Positions 33,138 to 42,764 are shown, numbered from the stretch's first letter. The stretch is DNA of 64,000 nt from JAKACA01 sp050744865 (GCA_050744865.1 JBOGHW010000032.1:1-64000); one strand, 5' to 3'. The notes: a model not told the origin generated them from the sequence alone. Made by a program: numbers and translations.

Positions 33138-33971
33138 ATGACGAGCCGGCCAGACGCTGAAGCTCTGCTCGCCGGCCATCGGCTGGTCTTCGTAGGTGGC
33201 CTTCACCGCAGCGGCACGTCGTTCATCGCCCGCATGCTGGCCGGCCACCCCGACGCCTCCGGCTTGACGGGTACGGGCGCCTACGAGGACGAGGGCCAGC
33301 ACCTCCAAGACGTCTATCCCGCCGCCAACAAGTACGGCGGGCCAGGCCACTTCGCCTTGGCGCCCGAGATGCACCTCGTCGAGAGCGACGCCGGGAGCCC
33401 GCCCGACCGGGAGGCCAAGGCGCTCCGGCTCCTCAGCGGCTGGGTGCCGCACTGGGACATGGACAAGCAGATCCTGGTCGAGAAGTCTCCGCCGAACCTC
33501 GTAAAGGCCCGCTATTTGCAGAGCCTGTTCCCCGGCGCCGCCTTCCTCATGGTCACCAGGCACCCCATCGCCGTCTCGGAGGCGACTGCCCACTGGTCCA
33601 AGACGGACCGCTACCAGCTCACCCGTCACTGGTTGCATGCCCACGAGATCATGCGCGACGACACGTGCAAGCTCGACTGCGCCGTCACGGTCAGGTACGA
33701 GGACGTCGTGGCCGCCCCCCAGCACGAGTACGCCAAAGTGCTCGAGTGGCTCGGCCTGCTCAGCCACGACACCGGCGAGCCGGTCCGCGCCGGGGTCAAC
33801 GAGAAGTACTTCGCCAGCTGGCAAGCCGGCGGTCCGTGGAAGCGCCGTGCCGCCCGGCGGGCGACTGCGGAGTACGCCGAGCGCGTCGCTAGCTTCGGCT
33901 ACTCCCTCCATCCGCCTTACTCGCAACTCGTGGACGGCTCGCATCGTCGCTCGGGGGCGCAACCCGCTTGA
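33138..33971 (+). CDS. Sulfotransferase family protein
   Basis: 277 residues. The PAPS-binding loop is FVGGLHRSGTSFIARML (about 18-34), and the 3'-phosphate site is FLMVTRHPIAVSEAT (about 136-150). The C-terminal half lacks known substrate signatures. It follows the AAA gene by 12 bases and so may be cotranscribed with it, though it is functionally closer to the sulfotransferases of the polysaccharide locus beginning 5 kb downstream. The acceptor is unknown. Repeated CGCCGACTCGCC-type sequence lies between its stop and the sdh operon (about 34005-34080). Confidence 0.85.
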   Translation: MTSRPDAEALLAGHRLVFVGGLHRSGTSFIARMLAGHPDASGLTGTGAYEDEGQHLQDVYPAANKYGGPGHFALAPEMHLVESDAGSPPDREAKALRLLSGWVPHWDMDKQILVEKSPPNLVKARYLQSLFPGAAFLMVTRHPIAVSEATAHWSKTDRYQLTRHWLHAHEIMRDDTCKLDCAVTVRYEDVVAAPQHEYAKVLEWLGLLSHDTGEPVRAGVNEKYFASWQAGGPWKRRAARRATAEYAERVASFGYSLHPPYSQLVDGSHRRSGAQPA

Positions 33972-34164
33972 GCAAGCCGGTCCGGCTGCAGGCGCCGACT
34001 CGCCCAGGACTCGCCCGCCCAACAGGCTCCGACGCGCCCTGCAGCGACTCGTTCAGCAGGCGCCGACTCGCCAGGCAGGCGCGTTTGATGGAAAGATCGG
34101 GCCGAGCAGTCGGCTCTGATCGCGCCCGCGTTCGGCCAACACACAGACGGATGGAGGACCGCAT

Positions 34165-35025
34165 TTGAGCGTCATCGAGGACACGGCCGCGACACCGGCG
34201 CCGATCCCGGTCAAGATCGGTGCACCACGCGGCGGGCCGCCCAGATCGGTGATCCTGCGTGCTGACAGGTGGTGGCTGGGGCCGGCGGCAACGGCATTCG
34301 GGCTGCTGTGCTTCGTTGGCTACGGTGTCTGGACGGCGTTCCGCAACGTCGACTACTTCGCCGGAGCGGCGGTCGGGCGCGACTACCTCTCGCCGTTCTA
34401 CTCCCCTTGCATCGCCAACAGTTGCGGGAACGCAGCCCAATTCGGCCATGTCGGCAGCATCGGCATCGTCTCGCCGGCGCTGCTGGTCCTCATCTTCCCG
34501 ATGGGGTTCCGCCTCACCTGCTACTACTACCGCAAGGCCTACTACCGGTCGTTCTGGGCCTCCCCACCGGCCTGCGCCGTGGCTGATGCCGGCTCGACTG
34601 GGTCCGGCGGGTTACGAAGCAAGTACGGCGGCGAGACGCGCTTCCCCCTCGTCCTCAACAACATCCACCGCTACTTCTTCTACTTCGCTCTGCTATTTGC
34701 CGCCCTGCTCACTTACGACGCTGTCGAGGCCTTTAGGTTCCCGGGAGGCCTCGGCATGGGCCTCGGCACCCTCGTCCTGTGTGCCAACGCCGTGCTCATC
34801 TGGCTCTACACGGCGGGCTGCCACGCCTGCCGCCACCTGTGCGGGGGAGGCACCAAGCTGTTCTCCGCCTCGAAGACCCGGTTCAAGCTCTGGCGCCATG
34901 TCGTGACGCCGCTCAACGCCCGCCACCAGCTGTTCGCTTGGATGTCCCTCATCTGGGTGGCCTTGACAGACTTGTACGTCTACCTGGTCTCGAGCGGCGC
35001 CATCCACGACCCGAGGTTCTTCTGA
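34165..35025 (+). CDS. sdhC: Succinate dehydrogenase membrane (cytochrome b) subunit
   Basis: 286 residues from TTG 34165, with GGAGG about 8 bases upstream. Five hydrophobic spans are visible (about 32-52, 105-127, 170-192, 200-225, 255-280) with His residues that could ligate haem. The single large anchor matches the actinobacterial Sdh1 type (as in mycobacterial Rv0249c) and not the paired SdhC/SdhD of proteobacteria. It anchors SdhAB and passes electrons to quinone. Its TGA overlaps the sdhA ATG (TGATG), so the two are translationally coupled. Confidence 0.85.
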   Translation: MSVIEDTAATPAPIPVKIGAPRGGPPRSVILRADRWWLGPAATAFGLLCFVGYGVWTAFRNVDYFAGAAVGRDYLSPFYSPCIANSCGNAAQFGHVGSIGIVSPALLVLIFPMGFRLTCYYYRKAYYRSFWASPPACAVADAGSTGSGGLRSKYGGETRFPLVLNNIHRYFFYFALLFAALLTYDAVEAFRFPGGLGMGLGTLVLCANAVLIWLYTAGCHACRHLCGGGTKLFSASKTRFKLWRHVVTPLNARHQLFAWMSLIWVALTDLYVYLVSSGAIHDPRFF

Positions 35026-36824
35026 TGCCCGAGGTAGAGACTCACTCCTACGACGTCCTCGTCGTGGGCGCCGGCGGGGCAGGGATGCGGGCTGCCGTCG
35101 AGTCCCTGCAGCTTGGCGCCCGTACCGCCCTCGTCTGCAAGTCTCTCCTCGGCAAAGCCCACACCGTGATGGCCGAGGGTGGCATAGCAGCCGCCATGGG
35201 CAACGTCTGGCCGGATGACAACTGGCAGGTCCACTTCCGCGACACCATGCGCGGCGGGAAGATGCTCAACAACTGGCGGATGGCCCAGCTCCACGCCCAG
35301 GAGGCACCCGACCGCGTGTTCGAGCTCGAGGAGTGGGGGGCGCTCTTCGACCGGACTCCGGACGGCCGCATCCTGCAGCGGGACTTCGGTGGCCACCGGT
35401 ACGCCCGCCTTGCCCATGTCGGCGACCGGACGGGGCTCGAGATGATCCGGACGCTCCAGCACCGCGCCGTGAGCCTCGGCGTCGACGTCTACATGGAGTG
35501 CAAGATCGTGCGGCTCCTGCGTGACGCCGGCGGCAACGTCAACGGGGCACTCGGGTTCTGGCGCGAGAGCGGACGTTTCGTCCAGTTCCCGGCCAAGGCA
35601 GTCGTGCTTGCCACCGGCGGTGTCGGCAAGACCTGGAAGTTCACCTCGAACTCCTGGGAGTCGACAGGCGACGGCCACGCCCTTGCGCTGTTCGCCGGTG
35701 CGGACATGATCGACATGGAGTGCGTGCAGTTCCACCCGACAGGCATGGTCTGGCCGACATCGGCCAGGGGCCTTCTCGTCACCGAGGGGGTGCGCGGCGA
35801 CGGCGGCGTGCTCAAGAACCTTGACGGCAAGCGCTTCATGTTCGACTACATATCGCCCTACTTCGCCGCCGAGACGGCCGACAGCATCGAGGAAGGCGAC
35901 AAGTGGTACGACAACAAGAAGGACTACCGCCGCCCACCAGAGCTGCTGCCGCGTGACGAGGTCGCCCGCGCCATCAATTCCGAGGTGAAGGAGGGCCGGG
36001 GATCACCGCACGGCGGCGTGTTTCTCGACATCGCCTCCCGCCGGAGCGCCGAGTACATCCGGCGGCGCCTGCCTTCGATGTACCACCAGTTCAAGCAACT
36101 CGCCGATGTCGACATAACCACCGACGCCATGGAGGTGGGCCCGACTTGCCACTACATCATGGGGGGAGTGCGCGTCGACGCCGAGACGGCGGCCACGACA
36201 GTCGGCGGCCTCTATGCCGCCGGTGAGGTCGCCGGCGGGATGCACGGTGCCAACAGGCTGGGGGGGAACTCGTTGTCCGACCTCTTGGTGTTCGGGCGGC
36301 GTGCAGGCCTGGCAGCCGCCGAGCACGCCTTGGGCAAGGCTGGCGACATCGTCGACGACGCTGCCCAGGTTCAAAGCGTCATCGATCATGCTCTCGCCCC
36401 GTTCGCCAACGAAGGCAGCGAGAACCCCTACACCGTCCACCATGACCTGCAGGAGTCCATGCAGAGCCTCGTCGGCATCATCCGCACGGCTAGCGAGCTC
36501 GACGAGGCAAAAGGCAAGCTGGTGGAGCTTGGCGAGCGGGCGGCCAAGGTCTCGGTCGAGGGCAACCAGTCCTTCAACCCCGGCTGGCACCTCGCCCTCG
36601 ACATCGAGTCCATGCTGGCCTGCGCCAACTGCACCACCCTCGGCGCCATCGAGCGCAAGGAGAGCCGGGGCGGCCACACCCGAGAGGACTTCCCCAAGGC
36701 CGACCCGGAGCTCGAGAAAGTGAACATGGTCACTCGGATCCGCGACAAGGTCGTGACGGTCAGCCCGGAGCCCAAGCCGGTCATGCCGGGCGAGCTCGCC
36801 AAGCTCTTCGAGGAGGCGAACTGA
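35025..36824 (+). CDS. sdhA: Succinate dehydrogenase flavoprotein subunit
   Basis: 599 residues from ATG 35025. Oxidises succinate to fumarate with covalently bound FAD. Dinucleotide-binding VVGAGGAGMRAA, the flavin-linking His in AHTVMAEGGIAAAMG, the substrate-site VQFHPTGMVWPT and RGDGGVLKN, and the C-terminal GGNSLSDLLVFGRRAG are present. It overlaps sdhC upstream and sdhB downstream by one base each (TGATG). The in-frame extension to 34779 runs through sdhC and is not used. Confidence 0.97.
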   Translation: MPEVETHSYDVLVVGAGGAGMRAAVESLQLGARTALVCKSLLGKAHTVMAEGGIAAAMGNVWPDDNWQVHFRDTMRGGKMLNNWRMAQLHAQEAPDRVFELEEWGALFDRTPDGRILQRDFGGHRYARLAHVGDRTGLEMIRTLQHRAVSLGVDVYMECKIVRLLRDAGGNVNGALGFWRESGRFVQFPAKAVVLATGGVGKTWKFTSNSWESTGDGHALALFAGADMIDMECVQFHPTGMVWPTSARGLLVTEGVRGDGGVLKNLDGKRFMFDYISPYFAAETADSIEEGDKWYDNKKDYRRPPELLPRDEVARAINSEVKEGRGSPHGGVFLDIASRRSAEYIRRRLPSMYHQFKQLADVDITTDAMEVGPTCHYIMGGVRVDAETAATTVGGLYAAGEVAGGMHGANRLGGNSLSDLLVFGRRAGLAAAEHALGKAGDIVDDAAQVQSVIDHALAPFANEGSENPYTVHHDLQESMQSLVGIIRTASELDEAKGKLVELGERAAKVSVEGNQSFNPGWHLALDIESMLACANCTTLGAIERKESRGGHTREDFPKADPELEKVNMVTRIRDKVVTVSPEPKPVMPGELAKLFEEAN

Positions 36825-37669
36825 TGTCCGAAGTCGTGATGCGCGTCTGGCGGGGTGACGGGGCGGGCGGGGACTTCGTCGACTACACGCTGCCCGCCCA
36901 GGAGGGCGAGGTCGTGCTCGACGTCATCCACCGCCTGCAGGCGACCCAGACACCTGACCTTGCCGTCCGCTGGAACTGCAAGGCAGGAAAGTGCGGCTCG
37001 TGCTCGGCGGAGATCAACGGCCGGCCGCGGCTGATGTGCATGACGCGGATGAGCTCTCTGCCAGAGGGGCGCCCCGTCACTGTGTCGCCGATGCGCGCCT
37101 TCCCGGTCATGCGAGACCTCGTCACCGACGTCTCGTACAACTTCGAGGTCGCCAAGCAAATACCCGCCTTCACACCGCCGCCCAAACCGGAGGGCGGGTA
37201 CCGGATGGCACAGGTCGACATCGACCGCGGGCAGGAGTTCCACAAGTGCATCGAGTGTTTCTTATGCCAGAACGTGTGCCACGTGATCCGCGACCACGAG
37301 GAGAACAAGCAGCACTATGCGGGGCCGCGCTTCTTCGTGCGGTTGGCCGAACTGGAGATGCACCCGCTCGACACGCTTGATCGCCGTGCTTACATCTCGG
37401 AGCGGATGGGGATCGGCTACTGCAACATCACCAAGTGCTGCACCGAAGTCTGCCCCGAGGACATCCATATCACCGACAACGCCATCATCCCTCTCAAGGA
37501 GCGAGTCGTCGACTCCCGCTACGACCCGGTGGCCTGGCTCGGGCGCAAGATACTCGGCCGGTCCTCGCCGACGAGCACCGCCGAGGCAGCCAAGCACACG
37601 GGAGCCGCTATGGCGGCGGCCAGGTCCAACGGGTCGAACGGGTCGGAAAGCACCGCCGCCGGCGACTGA
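36824..37669 (+). CDS. sdhB: Succinate dehydrogenase iron-sulfur subunit
   Basis: 281 residues. Carries electrons from FAD to the membrane subunit through three clusters: 2Fe-2S (CKAGKCGSCSAEINGRPRLM, then C), 4Fe-4S (CIECFLCQNVC) and 3Fe-4S (CNITKCCTEVCPEDI). The C-terminal ~30 residues are a Ser/Ala-rich extension beyond the family core. It overlaps the sdhA stop by one base and is followed without a gap by the SCP2-like gene. Confidence 0.97.
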   Translation: MSEVVMRVWRGDGAGGDFVDYTLPAQEGEVVLDVIHRLQATQTPDLAVRWNCKAGKCGSCSAEINGRPRLMCMTRMSSLPEGRPVTVSPMRAFPVMRDLVTDVSYNFEVAKQIPAFTPPPKPEGGYRMAQVDIDRGQEFHKCIECFLCQNVCHVIRDHEENKQHYAGPRFFVRLAELEMHPLDTLDRRAYISERMGIGYCNITKCCTEVCPEDIHITDNAIIPLKERVVDSRYDPVAWLGRKILGRSSPTSTAEAAKHTGAAMAAARSNGSNGSESTAAGD

Positions 37670-38176
37670 GTGCTGGAATACCTCTCGGACGCCTGGCTGG
37701 AGGCGCTTGCGGCCACTCTGGCCTCCCTGCCCGGCGCCGAGACAGCCAATCCGCCGGTCGAGCTCTCCGCCGGCCCGGGCCAGTCTCCCGACGTGGGAGA
37801 TCCACCGCTCGGCGTCGCACCTGAGCCGGCCGGGCCTTTGCCGATGCTGGCCCTCGGCCAGGTAGTCACGGGAGTTCCCAGGCTGACCGGAGGCGAGCTC
37901 CACTACACGATCGTCATGGGGGGACCCGCAGGCCCACGCCTCGAGGTCGGGACGATCCAGAGCGCCGACGTGGTACTGGTGACGAGCTATCCGGACGCCG
38001 CAGCCCTGTTCCTCGGCTCGAGCACGGCGGCGGATCTTCTCGCCCTCGGGCGCGTCAAGATCAGAGGAGACGCCGGCCGCGTCGTACAAGCTGCCGCGCT
38101 CGTCGAGCAGGCGGCAAGAGCCACTGCCCTGCTCCGGGACCGCACCGTCGTCGTCGCAGTGCCACAGGCAACGTGA
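37670..38176 (+). CDS. SCP2-like sterol-carrier-domain protein
   Basis: 168 residues from GTG 37670, immediately after the sdhB stop. The region from about 50 (LGQVVTGVPRLTGGELHYTI) through VVLVTSYPDAAALFLG and LLALGRVKIRGDAGRVVQAA fits the SCP2 fold, a lipid-binding domain. Residues 25-50 are a Pro/Gly-rich linker. Position at the end of sdhCAB implies cotranscription; a role in lipid handling near the complex is speculation. Confidence 0.65.
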   Translation: MLEYLSDAWLEALAATLASLPGAETANPPVELSAGPGQSPDVGDPPLGVAPEPAGPLPMLALGQVVTGVPRLTGGELHYTIVMGGPAGPRLEVGTIQSADVVLVTSYPDAAALFLGSSTAADLLALGRVKIRGDAGRVVQAAALVEQAARATALLRDRTVVVAVPQAT

Positions 38177-38189
38177 CCAAGCGGTCCAG

Positions 38190-38213
38190 GATCTTCACTC
38201 GATCGTCAAGATC
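38190..38213. promoter_or_regulatory. Inverted repeat GATCTT...AAGATC
   Basis: GATCTT (38190-38195) and AAGATC (38208-38213) flank CACTCGATCGTC, itself centred on the palindrome CGATCG. It could be a weak terminator hairpin after the sdh operon or an operator for the small gene that follows. There is no T-run, so a regulator site is at least as likely. Confidence 0.4.
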
Positions 38214-38282
38214 AGCGCCTGATCCGCGACGAGCCGGCGACTAGTGTTGCGGGATTACCTTCGAGGAAGGGAGCCAACGCAG

Positions 38283-38498
38283 ATGACCCTCACCGGAGTG
38301 ATCGATGATCACATGCTCCAGAAGTACCGGGCACTGCTCGATCAGGAGGACATCGCCTTCGACGAGCTGGAGCATGCGTACGAGGACGGCGACCGCGATC
38401 ACTTCGACAAGGACTTATCCCACTGGGCTGAGGCTGCACAGCGTAGGCTTGCCTACTTGAAGAAGATGGGTGTCGAGCTGCAACTCGAAAAGGTTTGA
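38283..38498 (+). CDS. Small hypothetical protein (71 aa)
   Basis: 71 residues from ATG 38283, with GAGGAAGGGAG about 10 bases upstream; a TTG at 38244 would add 13 residues but lacks a binding site. The product is acidic and helical (MTLTGVIDDHMLQKYRALLD, then QEDIAFDELEHAYEDGD) and ends in a Lys-rich helix. I do not recognise the family. It is alone between sdh and the polysaccharide locus. Confidence 0.65.
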   Translation: MTLTGVIDDHMLQKYRALLDQEDIAFDELEHAYEDGDRDHFDKDLSHWAEAAQRRLAYLKKMGVELQLEKV

Positions 38499-38682
38499 CA
38501 TCCGGTCCTTAGGCTTTGCCAAACTGAGGTACTGCGAATGTCACGTCTGGAACCTGCCACTTTCCTAACCACTGGCAAGCGGGTAGTGTGTTCGGCGTCG
38601 GGACGAAAGTCATGATTCGCCGAGATGCAACAGGCCGCCAGCGGAGACCGCCTCGGTTCGTTGCACAGCACCGGGGGGCGCA

Positions 38683-40248
38683 GTGTCGGCTCAAAAGTCA
38701 GACGAGGTAGCACACCTCGCCGCCGCAAAGGATCGGGGGGCAGAGACTGAGCACTCGGTTCCGCGCGTCCGCCTGACGGATCACTACTCCACCGGTCGCA
38801 GGCTCGCTGTGAGGGGGCCGGTAAAGCGACTTGGCTTCGTAGCCGCATCAGTTCTGCTCTGCGGTGCGACTGCCTTCCTGGCTGTCGCCCTGGCTCACTT
38901 CCTCGTCGACGGGCAGCTGCTCGTCAAGAGGCACTACGAGAGCGGCGGATATACGACCAACCGGGCCTACATACTGATGGGGGGCGTGGCCGGCGTGGCG
39001 ACGTGCGTCCTCACCCTCATGTCCCGCCTCGAGAAGTCCCGCGGCCCGGCCGGGTTCTTGGAGGAGTGGGTCGAAGCCAGTAAAGAGGCGTTCGTAGTCG
39101 GCATCGCCCTTGTGATCGTCGCCTTCTTCTGGCGCCCCGCTCTCGTCGCGAACTCGAACTTCTCCCGGGGCACCATCCTCATGTGCTGCCTCCTCCTCGT
39201 GTTCATGCTGGGCGCCATGAGGTCGGTGCTGCGCGCCTGCCTCTTGCAGATGCGAAAGCTCGGCCGCAACCTTGCCTCTGTCGTGGTCATCGGCGACGGG
39301 CCATCGGCCAGGTCGTTCATGGACACGCTGGAGCAGGACGGCTGCGGCTACAAGGTCGTGGCCCACGTGACCGACACCCAGATCGAGCATGACATCGGCG
39401 AGGTCCTCGGGGGGCTGTCGAGCGACCTGCCGATCGACGAGGTGGTCATCACGTCGTTCGCCATGGCACCCGAGCAACTGGCCCGGATCATCAGCCATCC
39501 GGGCATGCGCAATGCCAGGCTGCGTGCCGTACCTGAGATGTTCGGGCTCCCCCCTTCCAAGGTACAGATCGAGTCGTTCGGCGATTTCCCGCTGCTCACG
39601 CTGTTCGAGAACCCCGTGCGGGGTGTCCACTGGGTCGTCAAGCGGGCGGTCGACCTCGTCGGCGCCTCAGTCCTCCTCGTCGTCATGGGGCTGCCGATGC
39701 TCGTCATGGCGCTCGCAGTTCACGCCACCTCGGAGGGGCCTGTCCTGTTCCGCCAGGAGCGAGTGGGCATGGACGGCAAGCGATTCCAGCTCCTCAAGTT
39801 CCGGAGTATGGAGGCCGGCGTCTCCGACCAGGCGCACCGCGACTTCATGACCCAGTTACTGAAGAGCCAGGTGTCCTCGGACAGCGCGGACGACGACTTC
39901 TTCAAGCTCACCGACGACCCGCGTGTAACCGCAATAGGTCATTTCCTCCGGCGCTTCTCGCTCGACGAGCTTCCCCAGTTGCTGAACGTGCTGCGAGGCG
40001 AGATGAGCCTTGTCGGTCCGCGCCCCGCCTTGGCCTACGAGGTCGACCTATACGACGACTGGCAGCGGCGCCGGCTCGATGTTCTTCCCGGCATGACGGG
40101 TCTGTGGCAGGTGAGCGGGCGGTCTCGTCTCAGCCCCGCCGACATGCTCCGTCTCGACGTCCACTACGCCGACACCTGGTCGCTGGTGGGCGATCTGCTG
40201 ATCATCTTGAAGACTGTCCCCGCCATTCTCCACGACAACGCCAGGTAG
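38683..40248 (+). CDS. Polyprenyl-phosphate hexose-1-phosphate transferase (WbaP-like)
   Basis: 521 residues from GTG 38683. Starts exopolysaccharide repeat-unit synthesis by moving a sugar-1-phosphate from a UDP-sugar onto undecaprenyl phosphate. Four to five N-terminal membrane spans (about 45-190), a Rossmann-like middle (LASVVVIGDGPSARSFMDTL, about 205-225), then the catalytic bacterial sugar-transferase domain: RAVDLVGASVLLVVMGLPML, GPVLFRQERVGMDGKRF, LKFRSM, RVTAIGHFLRRFSLDELPQL and GEMSLVGPRPA. It opens the locus, followed 18 bases later by the flippase. A candidate -10 TAGTGT lies at 38586-38591. Confidence 0.92.
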   Translation: MSAQKSDEVAHLAAAKDRGAETEHSVPRVRLTDHYSTGRRLAVRGPVKRLGFVAASVLLCGATAFLAVALAHFLVDGQLLVKRHYESGGYTTNRAYILMGGVAGVATCVLTLMSRLEKSRGPAGFLEEWVEASKEAFVVGIALVIVAFFWRPALVANSNFSRGTILMCCLLLVFMLGAMRSVLRACLLQMRKLGRNLASVVVIGDGPSARSFMDTLEQDGCGYKVVAHVTDTQIEHDIGEVLGGLSSDLPIDEVVITSFAMAPEQLARIISHPGMRNARLRAVPEMFGLPPSKVQIESFGDFPLLTLFENPVRGVHWVVKRAVDLVGASVLLVVMGLPMLVMALAVHATSEGPVLFRQERVGMDGKRFQLLKFRSMEAGVSDQAHRDFMTQLLKSQVSSDSADDDFFKLTDDPRVTAIGHFLRRFSLDELPQLLNVLRGEMSLVGPRPALAYEVDLYDDWQRRRLDVLPGMTGLWQVSGRSRLSPADMLRLDVHYADTWSLVGDLLIILKTVPAILHDNAR

Positions 40249-40266
40249 CCCTCTGGCATCTCGGAG

Positions 40267-42006
40267 ATGAGCTTCAAAAGGGCGCGCCATAGCGCCGGAA
40301 GCCGAGCCCGGCAGTCCGGGCTCCTCGGCATCGAATTGCCGGGGACCCACTTACCGGGGACCCACTTACCCGCGACCCAGGTGCCAGCGGCCGAGGTACA
40401 GGAGCAGGAAGCGGAGGAGGCAGACAGCGACCAGGCGCGAGGCGAGCTCCGCGTAGCTGCCCGCCGCGGTACTGCGTTCACCGTCGGCTTGTTCGCGAGC
40501 GCCATCGTCCAGTTCGCCTTCTTGACGCTCATAACCCACACGATCGACCAGAAAGAGGCGGGCGCTCTCTTCGAAGCGATGGCCGTGTTCACGATCTGCA
40601 GCAACGCCGCCGAGCTGGGAGCCGACAGCGGGCTGCTCCGCCTGCTGCCCATCTACCGCAGGCGGAGGGCTCAGGACGTCCGCCGCCTGGCCCTTGTGGC
40701 GCTCGTGCCCGCCCTCGTCGTCTCCTGCCTGGCGGCGCTCGCCGTCTTCCTGTTCGCCGACCAGCTGACCAACGTATTCGTCCATCACGCTCCGAGGGCA
40801 AGCTCGGCGGACGATCTCAGGATCCTGGCGCTCTTCCTGCCTGCCTCCACCGTCTCGACAGTCGTGTGCGCCGGGCTCCTCAGCTGGTCGGCCAAGCAGT
40901 CTGTCGCCCTGAACAGCTTCTTTACGCCGTTCACGCGCCCTGTTCTGTTCGCTGGCTTCATGATCGTCGGGGTCACGCCAGAGCTGGCCGCCTTGGCCTG
41001 GGCGCTGCCTCTGGGCGCGACTTGCGTGGCGAGTGCCGTGCTATTGGCCCGCAAAGTGCGACGCTCCCCTGCCTCCCGGGAGTCGACGGGTTACTGGGTC
41101 CAGATGTGGCCGGCGTCCTTCGGCCGCATCGCAAAGGAGTTCTGGCTCTTCAGCCTGCCTCGGACGTTCGGGGCGATCTTCCAGATACTCGTCACCTACT
41201 TCGACGTCCTGCTTGTCGGCGCTTACATGGCGACGAAGTACGCGGCTGCATACTCTGTCGCCAGCAGATACGTCCTGTTGAGCACGTTCGCCCTGCAGGC
41301 GGTCGGGAACGCCGTGCCGACACAGCTCAGCCGCCTCATGGATGCGCGCAGTTACGGCAGGGTCCGCCAGGTCTACGCCTCGACGACTTGGTGGACCATC
41401 GCCTTCTCGTGGCCACCCCTCCTCGTGCTGGCTGTGTTCGGGCCCTTGTTCCTGTCCGTGTTCGGCCCCGGCTATGGCGTGGCGTCGACTGCCCTTGCCG
41501 TCTTGGCCCTCTCGATGCTGGCGAACATCGGAACGGGACCGAACGGCGTACTGCTGCTGATGGCCGGGCGCAGCCGGCTGAACCTCACCTTGCAGGCCGT
41601 CGGCCTGGTCACCAACATCGTTCTCAACCTGCTCCTCATCCCGCGTATTGGGCTTCTCGGGGCGGCGATCGCCTGGGCTGTCACGATCCTGCTCACCTCG
41701 GGCCTGGCCTCGGCCATGCTCTGGCGCCAGATCGGCATCGAGCCGTTCGGGAAGGGATACGCGGTGGTGGCGGGCGCAGCGCTCGGGTGCTTCGGAGTGC
41801 TCGGCGCGCTCACCCGAGCGACCTTGGGGGTAGGACTGCTGCCCTTTGCAGGCTTTGCGGTCGTCAGTTGCTCCCTCTACGGCGTCATCCTCTGGAAGAG
41901 CCGCGGCGTCCTCAATCTCGACGCCTTCATGGCGACCTTCGGCCGCTTCGGCAAGCAGCTCCGGCGCTTTAGGCGGGACAGCCCGGCCGCAAAGGTGCGG
42001 GTCTAG
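40267..42006 (+). CDS. Polysaccharide flippase (Wzx/MOP family)
   Basis: 579 residues with about 14 hydrophobic spans from residue 75 onward, matching the MOP/MATE-like polysaccharide exporter superfamily. It would flip lipid-linked repeat units across the membrane. The hydrophilic N-terminus contains a repeated LPGTHLPGTHLP motif encoded by tandem 15-base repeats (about 40339-40372), and the C-terminus a basic tail. It follows the WbaP-like gene and is convergent, with a four-base overlap, with a sulfotransferase. Confidence 0.85.
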   Translation: MSFKRARHSAGSRARQSGLLGIELPGTHLPGTHLPATQVPAAEVQEQEAEEADSDQARGELRVAARRGTAFTVGLFASAIVQFAFLTLITHTIDQKEAGALFEAMAVFTICSNAAELGADSGLLRLLPIYRRRRAQDVRRLALVALVPALVVSCLAALAVFLFADQLTNVFVHHAPRASSADDLRILALFLPASTVSTVVCAGLLSWSAKQSVALNSFFTPFTRPVLFAGFMIVGVTPELAALAWALPLGATCVASAVLLARKVRRSPASRESTGYWVQMWPASFGRIAKEFWLFSLPRTFGAIFQILVTYFDVLLVGAYMATKYAAAYSVASRYVLLSTFALQAVGNAVPTQLSRLMDARSYGRVRQVYASTTWWTIAFSWPPLLVLAVFGPLFLSVFGPGYGVASTALAVLALSMLANIGTGPNGVLLLMAGRSRLNLTLQAVGLVTNIVLNLLLIPRIGLLGAAIAWAVTILLTSGLASAMLWRQIGIEPFGKGYAVVAGAALGCFGVLGALTRATLGVGLLPFAGFAVVSCSLYGVILWKSRGVLNLDAFMATFGRFGKQLRRFRRDSPAAKVRV

Positions 42007-42764
42007 GGCAACGGGGTGTTACCCCCGGGGGCAATCTCGTCGACAACCTCCAAGAAACGATAGTCCGCCGCATACCACGCCCTCAGATTCCCCACCGCTG
42101 CCTGGCTGAGAACGGCGGGACAGTCCTTGCTGGGACCGGCAACGCCCGAGCCTGCCGCTTCGGCGAAGCGCCTGTGGGCGCGGCTGTCGTCGCTCGGAAG
42201 CTCGATGGAGGCCAGCTCGAGGGCGGTTGCAAGGCAGGTGACGTCGAGCGACTCCTGGTGCCCGACCCAGAGCAGGCGGGGAGCCTGCCGGCGAAAGTAC
42301 GCCTCGTCGCCGAACCAGTGCCAGTAGGACTGGTTGACGTGGCGGATCGAGGCCATGGCATGCTCGGCAGCGCGCTGCTCCTCACCGCCGGCACTGAGCG
42401 CCTGGCCAAGCTCGTCAGGAGACCCGTAACGAGCGAACGCCGCCTCTTCCTCCGGCCGCCACGGCACGAAGTGCGCCGGTCGACCCTGCCGCTGCCGGCT
42501 GCGAAAGCCGCTCTCGTAACGGCTGAGGGGATCGCGCACGCAGAAGAAGAAGGCGTCGCCGGCCGGCAGATCCATCAAACGGAGCGGGTGCGTGTGCAAC
42601 ATCAGGTAGTACCGGCCGCTGTTGCTCTGGTGGCTGAGCCCGGCCTTGATGGCCGTCCCGGCCGTCTTGCCGACGTGGATGAAGTGCGCGACTTTGCGGC
42701 CGCGGGCGCGCTGGCGCAGCCGCTCGACCCGGCGCGCCGGCGTGAAGCGGGGCTTTGACAGCAC
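42003..42764 (-). CDS. Sulfotransferase (Sulfotransfer_2 type)
   Basis: 253 residues from GTG 42764. The N-terminal AHFIHVGKTAGTAIKAG (about 26-42) is the PAPS-binding loop as in family 2 carbohydrate sulfotransferases, and FFFCVRDPLSRYESGFRS (about 73-90) is the 3'-phosphate-binding motif. Central HWFGDEAYFRR and LLWVGHQESLD also fit. It would transfer sulfate from PAPS to a sugar of the polysaccharide. It is divergent from the GH5 gene. Confidence 0.85.
   Translation of the reverse strand: MLSKPRFTPARRVERLRQRARGRKVAHFIHVGKTAGTAIKAGLSHQSNSGRYYLMLHTHPLRLMDLPAGDAFFFCVRDPLSRYESGFRSRQRQGRPAHFVPWRPEEEAAFARYGSPDELGQALSAGGEEQRAAEHAMASIRHVNQSYWHWFGDEAYFRRQAPRLLWVGHQESLDVTCLATALELASIELPSDDSRAHRRFAEAAGSGVAGPSKDCPAVLSQAAVGNLRAWYAADYRFLEVVDEIAPGGNTPLP

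Noticed and set aside
34779..35024. Longer N-terminus for SdhA
   Set aside because: The extension lies entirely within sdhC in another frame; the ATG at 35025 overlaps the sdhC stop as TGATG and fits the family start.
38499..38682. Riboswitch upstream of the polysaccharide locus
   Set aside because: I looked for cyclic di-nucleotide-type motifs in the 184-base leader and found no convincing match; only a weak -10-like TAGTGT.
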